From Chitinophagales bacterium (GTDB lineage: Bacteria > Bacteroidota > Bacteroidia > Chitinophagales > Saprospiraceae): a DNA stretch of 64,000 nt. The translations under genes and the position numbers were made by a program. A model generated the notes under the pieces. The model had not been told where the DNA came from and searched no databases. It was given only the letters and a program-made list of their open reading frames with translations. Below, one piece after another: positions 40,894-49,981 of this stretch. Each line of letters starts with the position of its first letter. The stretch's first letter is position 1. Where the stretch lies: the NCBI GenBank assembly GCA_013299105.1, contig JAAFJY010000018.1, forward strand, positions 1 to 64,000, written 5' to 3'.

Positions 40894-42192
40894 CTAATGC
40901 GCAAAATCCAAAGCAAAGTCCCCCTTGATCCTTTCCATCGGCGGGTTGTAATAACCGTACTTCAAGTCAGGGAATTCTTCTTTGAGTAGGCGCATGAGCT
41001 GTTTGATGCCCAGCACTTCGCCCGTTTCTTGGATGCCGATGCGGCCCAGGTACCAATCGGGGTCGATATTGAAATTGCGCCACTGGATCATTTTCAGGCC
41101 CGTTTCGCGGATAAACTTGCGCAAGGCTTCGTATTCCTCCACCGTGTCGGTCATGCCGGGGAAGACGAAATAGTTGATGCTGGTCCAGCCGCCATAACTG
41201 TTGACGATCCTTATACTTTCGGCCAATTCAGAAAAAGTATAATTGTTGGGGCGGTAATATGGCATGTAAACATGTTCTTGGACGGAGTTGGTACTCACGC
41301 GGATGCTGTTCAAGCCTACTTTGCACAGGGCTTCCACCGCTTGAGGCTTGGAGCCGTTGGTATTGATGTTGATCGAGCCCTTGTCAGTAAACTTGCGGAT
41401 TTGGATGATCGCTTCGCGAATGGTTTCCCACATCAAAATCGGCTCGCCTTCGCAACCCTGGCCAAAGCTGATGATCGGATAAGCCGCCGACTCCAGGTGC
41501 GGCACCGTGAATTCCACAATCTCCTCCGGGCTGGGTTTGAATTGCAGGCGATCCTGGTTCGACACCACCGTTTCGTCTTCTGGTTGCTCTGAAATACAGC
41601 CGATGCAATTGGCATTGCAAGCAGGAGAAACAGGTACTGGACATTCCCAGCGGCCCATGAAGTAGTTGCGGGCGGCGGGGCAGGTATAAGTCAAAGCACA
41701 ATTTTGGGCCAAATGTTCCACCAAGCGGTTGTGTGGGTAGGTTTTTGTCAACTCCGCCACCCCTTGTTTCACCACTTCATGGTCAAACCCCGCGCATTCC
41801 TGGCGGATGTCGGCTTCAATGCGGACTGCGGGTACATAAAATTTGCCGCGATACCAGCCCACTGCGGTGTAACAAAACAAGGATAAAATGGGCGCATCTG
41901 GCAGGCTTTCATAAGCAGCCAGGTACAATCCGGTGTGTGCAGGGGGCACGAAAGCCGCTACAGCCAAGCCTTTGTCCGAAACCCGCATTTCGCCTGTTTC
42001 CACGTCGATGCCAATCGGCAAGCGGTCGGGCAAGTTGTACAATGAACCCCCATCGGGCAATTCGATCCAGTCTTCTAAGGGAATGGGGTCGCAATACCAA
42101 CCTGAACGGCCAACCGCATACAAACTTTTGTCCTCAAAAACATTGCCCTCATCATCGGCGTACAATACATAAGGCGATTGCTTAATGGCCAT
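40894..42192 (-). CDS. Radical SAM protein of unknown function
   Basis: 432 residues. Residues 1-180 are a family-specific N-terminal domain with several conserved cysteines (QECAGFD, NCALTYTCPA). The radical SAM cluster motif is CNANCIGC (C192, C196, C199), followed by GQGCEGEPIL (SAM-contact GGE-like) and NINTNGSKPQAVEAL. No C-terminal SPASM cysteine cluster is seen. It uses SAM and a 4Fe-4S cluster for radical chemistry, but neither substrate nor pathway can be inferred, and no partner peptide or maturase gene is adjacent. The transcript has a very short leader. Confidence 0.85.
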   Translation of the reverse strand: MAIKQSPYVLYADDEGNVFEDKSLYAVGRSGWYCDPIPLEDWIELPDGGSLYNLPDRLPIGIDVETGEMRVSDKGLAVAAFVPPAHTGLYLAAYESLPDAPILSLFCYTAVGWYRGKFYVPAVRIEADIRQECAGFDHEVVKQGVAELTKTYPHNRLVEHLAQNCALTYTCPAARNYFMGRWECPVPVSPACNANCIGCISEQPEDETVVSNQDRLQFKPSPEEIVEFTVPHLESAAYPIISFGQGCEGEPILMWETIREAIIQIRKFTDKGSININTNGSKPQAVEALCKVGLNSIRVSTNSVQEHVYMPYYRPNNYTFSELAESIRIVNSYGGWTSINYFVFPGMTDTVEEYEALRKFIRETGLKMIQWRNFNIDPDWYLGRIGIQETGEVLGIKQLMRLLKEEFPDLKYGYYNPPMERIKGDFALDFAH

Positions 42193-42210
42193 TTGGTCTC
42201 AATTTGGGCG

Positions 42211-42218
42211 CAAAGATA
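42211..42218 (-). promoter_or_regulatory. -7 box (TATCTTTG) for radical SAM gene
   Basis: Exact match, 18 bp before the ATG, implying a leader of roughly 12 nt. Confidence 0.55.
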
Positions 42219-42230
42219 CGATTTAGTAAG

Positions 42231-42312
42231 GAGTTGAAAAGTTGAAGGGTTGAAAAGTTGAAAAGAGGGCTTCGCGAAAAGTTGGATTTTCAACTTCTCT
42301 CACATTGATTCA
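42231..42312. repeat. Family F repeat pair
   Basis: GAGTTGAAAAGTTGAAGGG units, a CTTCGCGAAAAG centre shared with the copy at 128-203, and TTTTCAACTTCTC. A further TTCAAC array at 42393-42430 abuts the stop of the OmpA gene. Confidence 0.55.
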
Positions 42313-42321
42313 ACTCAAAAC

Positions 42322-42353
42322 AAAAAAGCCCCAGCTTAAGCCAGAGCTTTTTT
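42322..42353 (-). terminator. Terminator hairpin after OmpA gene
   Basis: Arms AAAAAAGC (42322-42329) and GCTTTTTT (42346-42353), with further G-U-containing pairing around a TTAA loop (14 bp in all). Works in either direction. Confidence 0.7.
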
Positions 42354-42432
42354 GTTAATGGAAATTGGCAGCTTGAAACCAAAGGGCCAAATCTCTTCAA
42401 CCCTTCAACTTTTCAACATTTCAACTTCTCCA

Positions 42433-43989
42433 TCAATATTTGTCGCCAGTACCACTGGCCGCAGGCACATCCATTTCAACATCTCCAGGGCCGGCGATTT
42501 TAAATTCTACGCGACGGTTCATGTAGCTACTATTGGCAGGCACCAAATTGTCAGCAGAGCCTTTCCACTGCAATACGAAACGACCACGTGCTACACCATG
42601 ATTGGTCACCATGTGCTCGATCACATTTTTTGCACGGTCGTAAGACAATTGGTTGTTTACTGCTTCATTGCCAGTAGCATCCGTAAAACCGATTACAGAC
42701 AAGCGAATGGCGGGATTTGATTTCAACATGCGCGCTACCCCAGCCAAGTTGCCATAATCGGAGTACTTGATCACCGCACTGGAGTTGGGGAAGTGTAACA
42801 TTGGCAAAAACCACTCGGCTACACTACCGCCCCCTTGGGGATTGCTGCTCACTTGGTAGTTTTGCAGGGCTTGGTCGATCAATTCCTTTACGCGTTCTTC
42901 GGTTACACCACCCCGGCCACCGGGGCCACCAGTTGGGTTTACCACTACCCCATTTTCATCCACTTTTTCGTTGGTTTGCGGAGTATAAAATGGTTCTTTG
43001 TCGACGTGATCGGGTACACCATCACGGTCAGAGTCAAGGGTACGACCTTTGGTGTCCACCATTGCACCTGGAGGGGTGTTGAGGTCTTGGTCCACAGCGT
43101 CGATTACACCGTCTTCATCTTTGTCTTCCAGGGCAGTATCACCACGTTGCTTTAAGCCTTCAATCTCTTGCATTACGCCATCCATTGGGTTGATCCAGTA
43201 AAGTGGTTCGCTCTTGCTGGAAGCATTGCCAATGTTGAAGTTCAACGACACGTTGGTGAAAGACGCAATGTCACGGAAAGCGGAACCCCCCAAATAATTG
43301 GCAGAGCCGTCAATCAAGTCGGCGCGCTTGCCAAAGTTCATGAAGGCTTGGGTCTCAATCCCAACGTTGAATTTGGGGCTTACGCGGAAGTTGAGCCCCG
43401 TACCTGCACCCATGTGTAGGTCATTGTCAACAGGCAAAACCGCGTCACGAACGGTTTCGTTGGTGAATCGCTTTACTTCATATCGGTTGACCCCGGCACC
43501 GACCATTACATACAGGTTGGTTTTGCGCACGGGTTTGTCCCAACGTAAACTGTTGAGATTCATTACTCCATACACAGTGCCAGAGGTCCAAACAGTTTCA
43601 AACTCACGTAATACATTCGTGGCAGGGTTTTCACCTGCCATGTTGGCGTACAGAAAGTCTGCACGCAGGGAGAATACATAATCCAGTGACTTGCGAAGGT
43701 GTAAACCTGCGGCCCAAGCCATGCCAGGATTATAAATTGGCGTTACGTCGCCACCGACGAAAGAAAGACCAGGGTTCAGGCCAATTTCAAACATGTTTTT
43801 GGGAATAGCCAGGCTGCTTCGCTTGGGCTCCTCTTTTGGTTTTTCTTCCTTGACCTTGGGCTCTTTCACCTCTTTGGGTTCTTTCGCCTTTTTGGCCTTT
43901 TTTTCTTGCTCGGGTTGTGGGGCGTCTTGTCCCCATACCAGCCCTGCGAAGAAAACCAGGATTGCGAGCATCATAGTACGTTTCTGCAT
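42433..43989 (-). CDS. OmpA-family outer membrane protein
   Basis: 518 residues. Signal peptide to about residue 20 (FFAGLVWGQ), then a Lys/Glu/Pro-rich stretch (21-57), then a beta-barrel-like region (about 60-270). A calcium-binding thrombospondin type 3-like segment follows (DKDEDGVIDAVDQ, DSDRDGVPDHVDK), and the C-terminal OmpA domain (about 395-510) with LSYDRAKNVIEHM and MNRRVEFKI, which binds peptidoglycan. Predicted to link outer membrane and cell wall. The charged stretch after the signal is unusual and probably periplasmic and disordered. Confidence 0.9.
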   Translation of the reverse strand: MQKRTMMLAILVFFAGLVWGQDAPQPEQEKKAKKAKEPKEVKEPKVKEEKPKEEPKRSSLAIPKNMFEIGLNPGLSFVGGDVTPIYNPGMAWAAGLHLRKSLDYVFSLRADFLYANMAGENPATNVLREFETVWTSGTVYGVMNLNSLRWDKPVRKTNLYVMVGAGVNRYEVKRFTNETVRDAVLPVDNDLHMGAGTGLNFRVSPKFNVGIETQAFMNFGKRADLIDGSANYLGGSAFRDIASFTNVSLNFNIGNASSKSEPLYWINPMDGVMQEIEGLKQRGDTALEDKDEDGVIDAVDQDLNTPPGAMVDTKGRTLDSDRDGVPDHVDKEPFYTPQTNEKVDENGVVVNPTGGPGGRGGVTEERVKELIDQALQNYQVSSNPQGGGSVAEWFLPMLHFPNSSAVIKYSDYGNLAGVARMLKSNPAIRLSVIGFTDATGNEAVNNQLSYDRAKNVIEHMVTNHGVARGRFVLQWKGSADNLVPANSSYMNRRVEFKIAGPGDVEMDVPAASGTGDKY

Positions 43990-44614
43990 GATTGGGATAT
44001 TAAATCAGAAAAAGGGATTATACAAATAGGATGCCAAACTAAATTGATTCCACTAATCGCAAAACCAATGTAGCCTGAAATCCGGGCAAAGTACTACCAA
44101 CTATTGATGGGCTGAAAGTAGGCGAAGGCAAAGCATCCGGCTACAACCCATGACTTACTGGAATAAATACGACAAGAGCAGGTAATAAGCCAAGGCTTAC
44201 TCATGCTTTGTGTTGTGAAAAGGTTCTTAGCCGAATTAAGGCCAAAAATAGGCGAATAATTTAGTTCCTGCAAAGGTTTCGCTCTTCTACAACGTTTTCA
44301 AAGCACATATTTTTATTATTTATACTGATTTTTTATCCAAAAGTCACATTTTTGGATAAAAAAATGACATTGAACGGACAAAATCGCTCAAACCAACACC
44401 TAGAAACAAGGCATCAGATGCGTTTAAACTCCCCAATTGAAGTTTTTGTGTGCCACAAATAGCAGGTGAGGGAAGGAAAATCCCTAATCCTTTGATGCAG
44501 TATGACACCAAAAGACGGTATTTTGTGCTCACCAGTGCGTTTTTAAACTCTTTCTGAAAAGCATTTCCCAAAAAATGCTCATTTTAGCACTCACTCAAAC
44601 CAATTCTACCCGAC
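43990..44614. other. Intergenic with strong AT hairpin
   Basis: 625 bp between the divergent OmpA and tricorn genes. A 14-bp perfect stem, TTTTTTATCCAAAA (44329-44342) and TTTTGGATAAAAAA (44350-44363), has a 7-base loop. No ORF is convincing. The hairpin could be a bidirectional terminator or a leader structure; nothing else is seen. Confidence 0.5.
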
Positions 44615-47600
44615 ATGAAAAAACATCTCTTGGTCACGCTGGCAGTCCTGCTAGCCTATATTTCAGTTTTTGCCCAAACTCCTGTTGTCCATTTTATCGA
44701 TCAACCCTGCCTCACACCCGACGGCGAATCCCTGATTTTCGTCCAGGCTGGCGACCTGTGGAAAGTACCTGCTAATGGTGGCTTGGCTACCCGCCTTACT
44801 GCTATGGATGGTGATGAACGCGCACCCAAAGTATCGCCCGACGGCAAATGGCTGGCCTTTAGTGCCGCTCAAGCCAGCAACATCGACGTTTACCTATTGC
44901 CCATGGCAGGAGGCGAAATCAAACGCCTTACCTGGCACGAAGCAGGTGACATCGTGAGCAACTGGAGTTGGGACAGTCAAACTATTTATTTCACTTCAAC
45001 CAGGGTCAATCGTCGCAGTACTTTCTCGATTGGTATTGGCGGAGGCACACCCAAACAACTGTTCATCAACTACTTCCACCTGGTTCACGACTTTTGCGAA
45101 CACCCCAATGGCGAGTACTTTTTCAACGAAAGTGGCGAAAGTTATGGCAATACCCTCCAGCGCAAAGGCTACAAGGGAGACCACAACCCCGACCTGCAAT
45201 CCTACCATCCCAAAACCCACGAATACAAACAGCTTACCGACTGGCGAGGCAAAGACTTTGGGGCCACCATTGACCGCCAGGGCAACATTTACTTCGTTTC
45301 GGACGAATACAATGGCGAATACAATTTGTATCAGTGGGACAATGGCAAGAAAAAACGCATCACCGAATTTACAACTTCGGTTTGGTACCCAAGCGTAGCA
45401 GCAAATGGCTCAAAAATCGCTTTCCGCAAAGACTACCAAATTTTCACGCTGAACCCCAAAACCGGGAAAAGTGAAAAAGTGAACATTCAAATGCCCCAAA
45501 ATGGCACCTTGGAATTGGAGCAAGACTTCAACGTCAAAGGTAAAATCAGCAACTTCGATGTATCTGAAGACGGCAAAAAACTAGCCTTTGTATCACGTGG
45601 CGAAATCTTCGTTTCGGACGCAAAAGGCAAGTTCATTCAACAAGTCAAGTCCCCCAATCGCGGTCGGGTGATGGAGATTTTTTGGCTAAAGGACAACAAG
45701 ACCTTGCTTTATAGCAGCACCAACGCACAAGGCCATCAAAACTGGTTTACTCAAGCAGCCGACGGTTCTGCACCCGAAAAACAACTGAGCAATGATGCCC
45801 ACAACAACCGCAGCCTGAGTTTCAACAGTGACCGCAGCAAGGCCATTTACCTCAGCGGTCGGCACGAAATGCGGATCATGGACCTAAAAGATTTCAGTGT
45901 GAAAACGGTGCTGCGCGATGAGTTTTGGGACCTCTACAATGAAACGCCTTATTTTGGCAACGACGACCAAAGTATCCTTTTCAGCGCTTACCGCAATTTT
46001 GAACGCGATGTGTTTGTACACAACCTCACTACGGGAAGCACCGTCAACCTGAGCAACACGGGTGTTACCGAAGCCGCTCCAGTGTGGTCGCCCGATGGCA
46101 AATACATCTATTTTGCCTCCAACCGTACCAAGGCTTCCTATCCTTTTGGTTTACAGGATGCCAACATTTATCGCTTGCCTTTGGAGAAATTTGACACGCC
46201 TTACCGCAGCGACAAGTGGAAGGAATTGTTTGCCGAAAACAATAAACCTGCTGATGCAAAACCAGTAGATGCAAAACCAGCAGAATCAAAACTAGGAGAA
46301 GCAAAAACTGCCGATGCCAAACCCAGCGAGCCTAAAAAGGACAGCGTCAAACTCAAACCCATCATCAAAATCGACTTGAACGACCCGATGGCGAGATTGG
46401 AGCAAATAGGCCCAAGCTTTGGGAGCCAATTCAGCCCTTTTGTGATCAAAAAAGACGAAAAAACCAGCATCATCTATGCTTCTAATCACGATGAAGGCCG
46501 CACAAATCTCTGGAAAACCACCTTGGAGCCTTTTGAACAGCCGAAAACCGAACAAATTTCCGGCGCAGGCACGGGGGAGGTCTTCATTCGTCAGGCCAAA
46601 GGCACTTACTACTGCCTGGTGAATGGCAACATCTGCAACCTCAATATTGACGGCAATAAGGCCGATCCGATCAGCATGGATTTCAAGTTTCGACGAGATT
46701 TGCAGTCAGAGTTTGAGCAGATGTTTCACGAAACCTGGGCCAATTTGGACCAAAATTTTTACGATGAAAAATTTCATGGCAAAGACTGGAAAGCCATCCA
46801 CGACCGCTACGCAGCTTTCCTGCCTAAGCTCAATACTCGAGCCGATTTGCGCATTTTGATCGGTGAAATGCTGGGGGAACTCAATGCCTCGCACACGGGG
46901 TTCAGTTCCAGTGGCGATGAGGAGAGCATTTTTTACAAGTCTCGTTCAGCGGGTACGGGCATCGTTTTTTCCAATGACAATCCTTATTTTGTCGAGCGTA
47001 TAGTGGCCCGCAGCCCCGCCGACCGCCAGGGAAAAGACCTACAAAAAGGCGACCGCCTGGTCAAAGTGAACGGCCAAGCCGTAAATGAACAGCAAAACCG
47101 CGAAATGTACCTTTCTCAACCATCACTTGATGAGGAGATACTCCTGACTTTTCAGCGCGGCGACAAAACCATCGACCTAAGTTTGCACCCCGTCAGTACC
47201 TTTCAAATCAACGACTTATTGTATGATGAATGGGAGGAGGCCTGCCAAAAAAGGGTGGATGAAAAAGGCAAAAACCGCATCGCTTACGCCCACATGAAGG
47301 ACATGGGCACTGGCGAATTGGACAAATTCTTGCGCGATATGGTCTCTGAGGGGCACGACCGCGAAGCCATTATCTTGGATTTGCGCTACAACAACGGCGG
47401 CAATGTACACGACAATGTGTTGCAGTTTTTGGCCCAAAAACCTTATTTGAACTGGAAATACCGCGAAGGTAAACTGACTCCACAACCCAATTTTGGCCCG
47501 GCATCCAAGCCCATCGTGTTGCTCATCAATGAAGCCAGCCTGAGCGACGCCGAAATGACTGCCGAAGGCTTCCAAACCCTTAAATTGGGCCAAATAGTGG

Positions 47601-47827
47601 GGACTGAAACCTACCGCTGGATCATTTTCACCAGCGGAAAAGGGCTAGTGGACGGCTCTTTTTACCGCCTCCCTAGTTGGGGCTGTTACACATTGGAAGG
47701 CAAGGACCTGGAATTGGAAGGGGTCAAACCCGATGTGTATGTAAAAAACACGTTTAAAGACCGTCTGGAAAACCGAGATCCGCAGTTGGATAAGGCCATT
47801 GATTTGATTTTGGGACAGTTGAAATAG
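44615..47827 (+). CDS. Tricorn-like S41 protease
   Basis: 1070 residues. Signal peptide to about residue 20 (LLAYISVFAQ). Then a beta-propeller of PD40/WD40-like repeats (RLTAMDGDERAPKVSPDGKWLAF, VWSPDGKYIYFASN) over about 25-540, a linker (545-585) of imperfect DAKP repeats, a second propeller part, a PDZ domain (about 770-860) and an S41 peptidase domain. Catalytic-type residues are His in NASHTGF (about 759) and Ser in NEASLSDAE (about 974). Tricorn degrades short peptides; this homologue is exported and probably periplasmic. A hairpin closes the gene. Confidence 0.93.
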   Translation: MKKHLLVTLAVLLAYISVFAQTPVVHFIDQPCLTPDGESLIFVQAGDLWKVPANGGLATRLTAMDGDERAPKVSPDGKWLAFSAAQASNIDVYLLPMAGGEIKRLTWHEAGDIVSNWSWDSQTIYFTSTRVNRRSTFSIGIGGGTPKQLFINYFHLVHDFCEHPNGEYFFNESGESYGNTLQRKGYKGDHNPDLQSYHPKTHEYKQLTDWRGKDFGATIDRQGNIYFVSDEYNGEYNLYQWDNGKKKRITEFTTSVWYPSVAANGSKIAFRKDYQIFTLNPKTGKSEKVNIQMPQNGTLELEQDFNVKGKISNFDVSEDGKKLAFVSRGEIFVSDAKGKFIQQVKSPNRGRVMEIFWLKDNKTLLYSSTNAQGHQNWFTQAADGSAPEKQLSNDAHNNRSLSFNSDRSKAIYLSGRHEMRIMDLKDFSVKTVLRDEFWDLYNETPYFGNDDQSILFSAYRNFERDVFVHNLTTGSTVNLSNTGVTEAAPVWSPDGKYIYFASNRTKASYPFGLQDANIYRLPLEKFDTPYRSDKWKELFAENNKPADAKPVDAKPAESKLGEAKTADAKPSEPKKDSVKLKPIIKIDLNDPMARLEQIGPSFGSQFSPFVIKKDEKTSIIYASNHDEGRTNLWKTTLEPFEQPKTEQISGAGTGEVFIRQAKGTYYCLVNGNICNLNIDGNKADPISMDFKFRRDLQSEFEQMFHETWANLDQNFYDEKFHGKDWKAIHDRYAAFLPKLNTRADLRILIGEMLGELNASHTGFSSSGDEESIFYKSRSAGTGIVFSNDNPYFVERIVARSPADRQGKDLQKGDRLVKVNGQAVNEQQNREMYLSQPSLDEEILLTFQRGDKTIDLSLHPVSTFQINDLLYDEWEEACQKRVDEKGKNRIAYAHMKDMGTGELDKFLRDMVSEGHDREAIILDLRYNNGGNVHDNVLQFLAQKPYLNWKYREGKLTPQPNFGPASKPIVLLINEASLSDAEMTAEGFQTLKLGQIVGTETYRWIIFTSGKGLVDGSFYRLPSWGCYTLEGKDLELEGVKPDVYVKNTFKDRLENRDPQLDKAIDLILGQLK

Positions 47828-47839
47828 TGATTGAATACT

Positions 47840-47872
47840 CCCAAGGAGGCATCGTTGAAATGCCTCCTTGGG
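47840..47872 (+). terminator. Hairpin after tricorn gene
   Basis: CCCAAGGAGGCAT / ATGCCTCCTTGGG, 13 bp perfect, 7-base loop, starting 12 bp after the stop. No U-tract follows, so termination strength is uncertain. Confidence 0.6.
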
Positions 47873-47958
47873 GCTTCATGAACAGGCTGGATACAAAGTA
47901 ATGCAGGGTACGAGAATATTTAATCTTGGCGAGGCCCAGTACATAATCATTTTTAGAC

Positions 47959-48828
47959 ATGTTCAAAAGCTACTTCATCTCAGATTTTTTTGAGGGGGGC
48001 CTGAAACCAACCCATTTTCACATCAACCGACTGGAAGACATGCCCCCATTGCCGCAACGCATCAAAAGCCCCCACAAGCATCGGTTTTATGAGGTGATAT
48101 TGATGCGGTCAGGGAGGATGTTGCAAAATGTAGATTATGATGAATATACGGTGACGGGGAGAAACCTCTTCTTCATTTCTCAAGGGCAATTGCATTTTTG
48201 GAGCAAAACTGAAAAGGAAAATTTTTCGGGCTACCGCTTGATGTTCACTGAGGATTTTTTTCTGATTGGTCAACCAGACAATCAATTCTTGTTCGAGTTG
48301 ATATACCTGGATAACGTTTACCAGACTCCGCTCTTAACGATTCCAGAGAGTAGTAAGCAAATTTTTGAGTACTTCTACCTGATGCACCAGGAGTTCAATC
48401 GAACCGATTGCAATGAGCATGCACTCCGAGCCTTGTTGTTTCTGGTCTTGAGCGAGACCCAACGTTTGGCCAACGCCAATAGGGATTCCCCCAGCAGCAA
48501 AGCGCAGGTATTGATTTTTAAACAGTTCGTGCAACTCATGGAGCGACAGTTCACACAAAAATGGTCGGTAGAACAATATGCTCAAGTCTTGCACACCACC
48601 CCTCGTCAACTAAACCGGGTCTTGCGAGAAGTGGCCAACCAAAATTTCAGTTCCATGCTCCATAATCGCCTTTGCCTGGAAGCCAAACGTTTATTGAATC
48701 TTACTGGCTTGACAGTCAACCAAATCAGCGAACATCTTGGCTTTGAGGACCCGGCCTATTTCTCCCGTTTTTTCAAAAAGAATACCCACCTGAGCCCCTT
48801 GGATTTTCGCAAACAAAGTGTACAATAA
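47959..48828 (+). CDS. AraC-family transcriptional regulator
   Basis: 289 residues. N-terminal cupin-like sensor domain (about 1-150, HRFYEVILMRSGRMLQNV) and C-terminal double HTH (about 185-285): WSVEQYAQVLHTTPRQLNRVL and LTVNQISEHLGFEDPAYFSRFF, the AraC signature. The ligand is unknown. It lies between the tricorn gene and the DUF3500-HupE pair, all on the plus strand, so it may control either, but no operator can be pointed to. Confidence 0.92.
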   Translation: MFKSYFISDFFEGGLKPTHFHINRLEDMPPLPQRIKSPHKHRFYEVILMRSGRMLQNVDYDEYTVTGRNLFFISQGQLHFWSKTEKENFSGYRLMFTEDFFLIGQPDNQFLFELIYLDNVYQTPLLTIPESSKQIFEYFYLMHQEFNRTDCNEHALRALLFLVLSETQRLANANRDSPSSKAQVLIFKQFVQLMERQFTQKWSVEQYAQVLHTTPRQLNRVLREVANQNFSSMLHNRLCLEAKRLLNLTGLTVNQISEHLGFEDPAYFSRFFKKNTHLSPLDFRKQSVQ

Positions 48829-48876
48829 TACCTTTCAATGACTGAATTGTCCTACTTTTAAAGCTATCCGAGCCCT

Positions 48877-48884
48877 TATTTTTG
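48877..48884 (+). promoter_or_regulatory. -7 box (TATTTTTG) for DUF3500 gene
   Basis: Exact TAnnTTTG match 17 bp before the ATG at 48902. It would drive the DUF3500-HupE pair separately from the AraC gene. Confidence 0.5.
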
Positions 48885-48901
48885 TTGGTAAAAAATCAAC
48901 T

Positions 48902-49981
48902 ATGCCAACAAGAACCGTAATGCTAGCCATTTTCAGCCTTTTAGTGCTGAGTTATGCTTGCAAAATCAGTAATGACAGCGACGATACCACCACACCGACC
49001 GACCCCACTGCAAAAGATTGCAGCACCCTCGTTGGCTTATCAAAGGTGCTATGCCTGGCTGAAAATTTCAAATCCAGCCTGGACGCATCCCAATTAGCGG
49101 CGGTACAATTGACGTATTCGAAGACAAATGCAGTAAATTGGTCCAACCTACCACAAGCCCTGGTGCGTACCAAGCGGGTAGGTATTGCATTCAGTGCTTT
49201 GAATGCCAATCAATTGAGTGCAGCCAAAGCGCTACTCAAAGAAGTAAGCGGTACAGTGGCGAATGAAGGGTATGCTGAATTGAGTCAAATTTTGGCAGCT
49301 GATAATTATCTTTTGGCTAATGGAGGCGGATCCACTTACGGCGAGGGAAATTATTACCTGGCTTTTTTAGGTACGCCTAGTCTCACTGGGTTATGGGAAT
49401 TGCAGTTTGGCGGGCACCATTTCGCCCTTTCCAACACCTACAATGCTGGCAAGTTAGTAGGGGCAACGCCTTCCTTTCGGGCGGTTGAGCCGATGGCTGT
49501 TTTCAGCAATGGCGCACAAATCAATGTCCAACCGATCGAACAAGAGCGGGCTGCCTTTTCGGCTTTATTGAAGGGCCTCAGTGCAAGTGAACTGAGCACA
49601 GCGAAATCGGCGTCCACATTTTCCGATATTTTACTTGGGCCTGGCAAAGATGGTCAATTTCCCAGTAGTCGGAGCGGCCTGAAAATTGGCGATTTGAACG
49701 CAGCAAAAAAAGAATTGGTGCTGTCGGTTATCAAAACATATGTTCAAGATGTCGATGATGCCAACGCGGCTTTGATCCTGGCCAAGTACAGTGCCGAATT
49801 GGACAACACTTACCTCAGCTACTCAGGGGGTACGGAGGTGAATGCCCAAAACGATTACGTTCGCATTGATGGTCCCAGCGTTTGGATTGAATATTCAGCC
49901 CAGGGAGGTATTGTAATCCGGGGTGTTAGTCACCCTCATTCCGTGTGGAGAGATAGAATTAGCGACTATGGCGGCAACTAA
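48902..49981 (+). CDS. DUF3500 exported protein
   Basis: 359 residues. Export signal with a lipoprotein-like end at Cys20 (LSYAC; weak lipobox), then an Asp/Thr-rich spacer (DDTTTPTDPT). The DUF3500 domain covers about 75-350: AFSALNANQLSAAKALL, the conserved YYLAFLGTPSLTGLWELQFGGHHF and the C-terminal VWIEYSAQGGIVIRGVSHPHSVWRD with a His-rich motif. Several His in GGHHF and SHPHS could bind metal, but that is inference. It overlaps the following HupE gene by 14 bp, so the two are translated together. Confidence 0.88.
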   Translation: MPTRTVMLAIFSLLVLSYACKISNDSDDTTTPTDPTAKDCSTLVGLSKVLCLAENFKSSLDASQLAAVQLTYSKTNAVNWSNLPQALVRTKRVGIAFSALNANQLSAAKALLKEVSGTVANEGYAELSQILAADNYLLANGGGSTYGEGNYYLAFLGTPSLTGLWELQFGGHHFALSNTYNAGKLVGATPSFRAVEPMAVFSNGAQINVQPIEQERAAFSALLKGLSASELSTAKSASTFSDILLGPGKDGQFPSSRSGLKIGDLNAAKKELVLSVIKTYVQDVDDANAALILAKYSAELDNTYLSYSGGTEVNAQNDYVRIDGPSVWIEYSAQGGIVIRGVSHPHSVWRDRISDYGGN

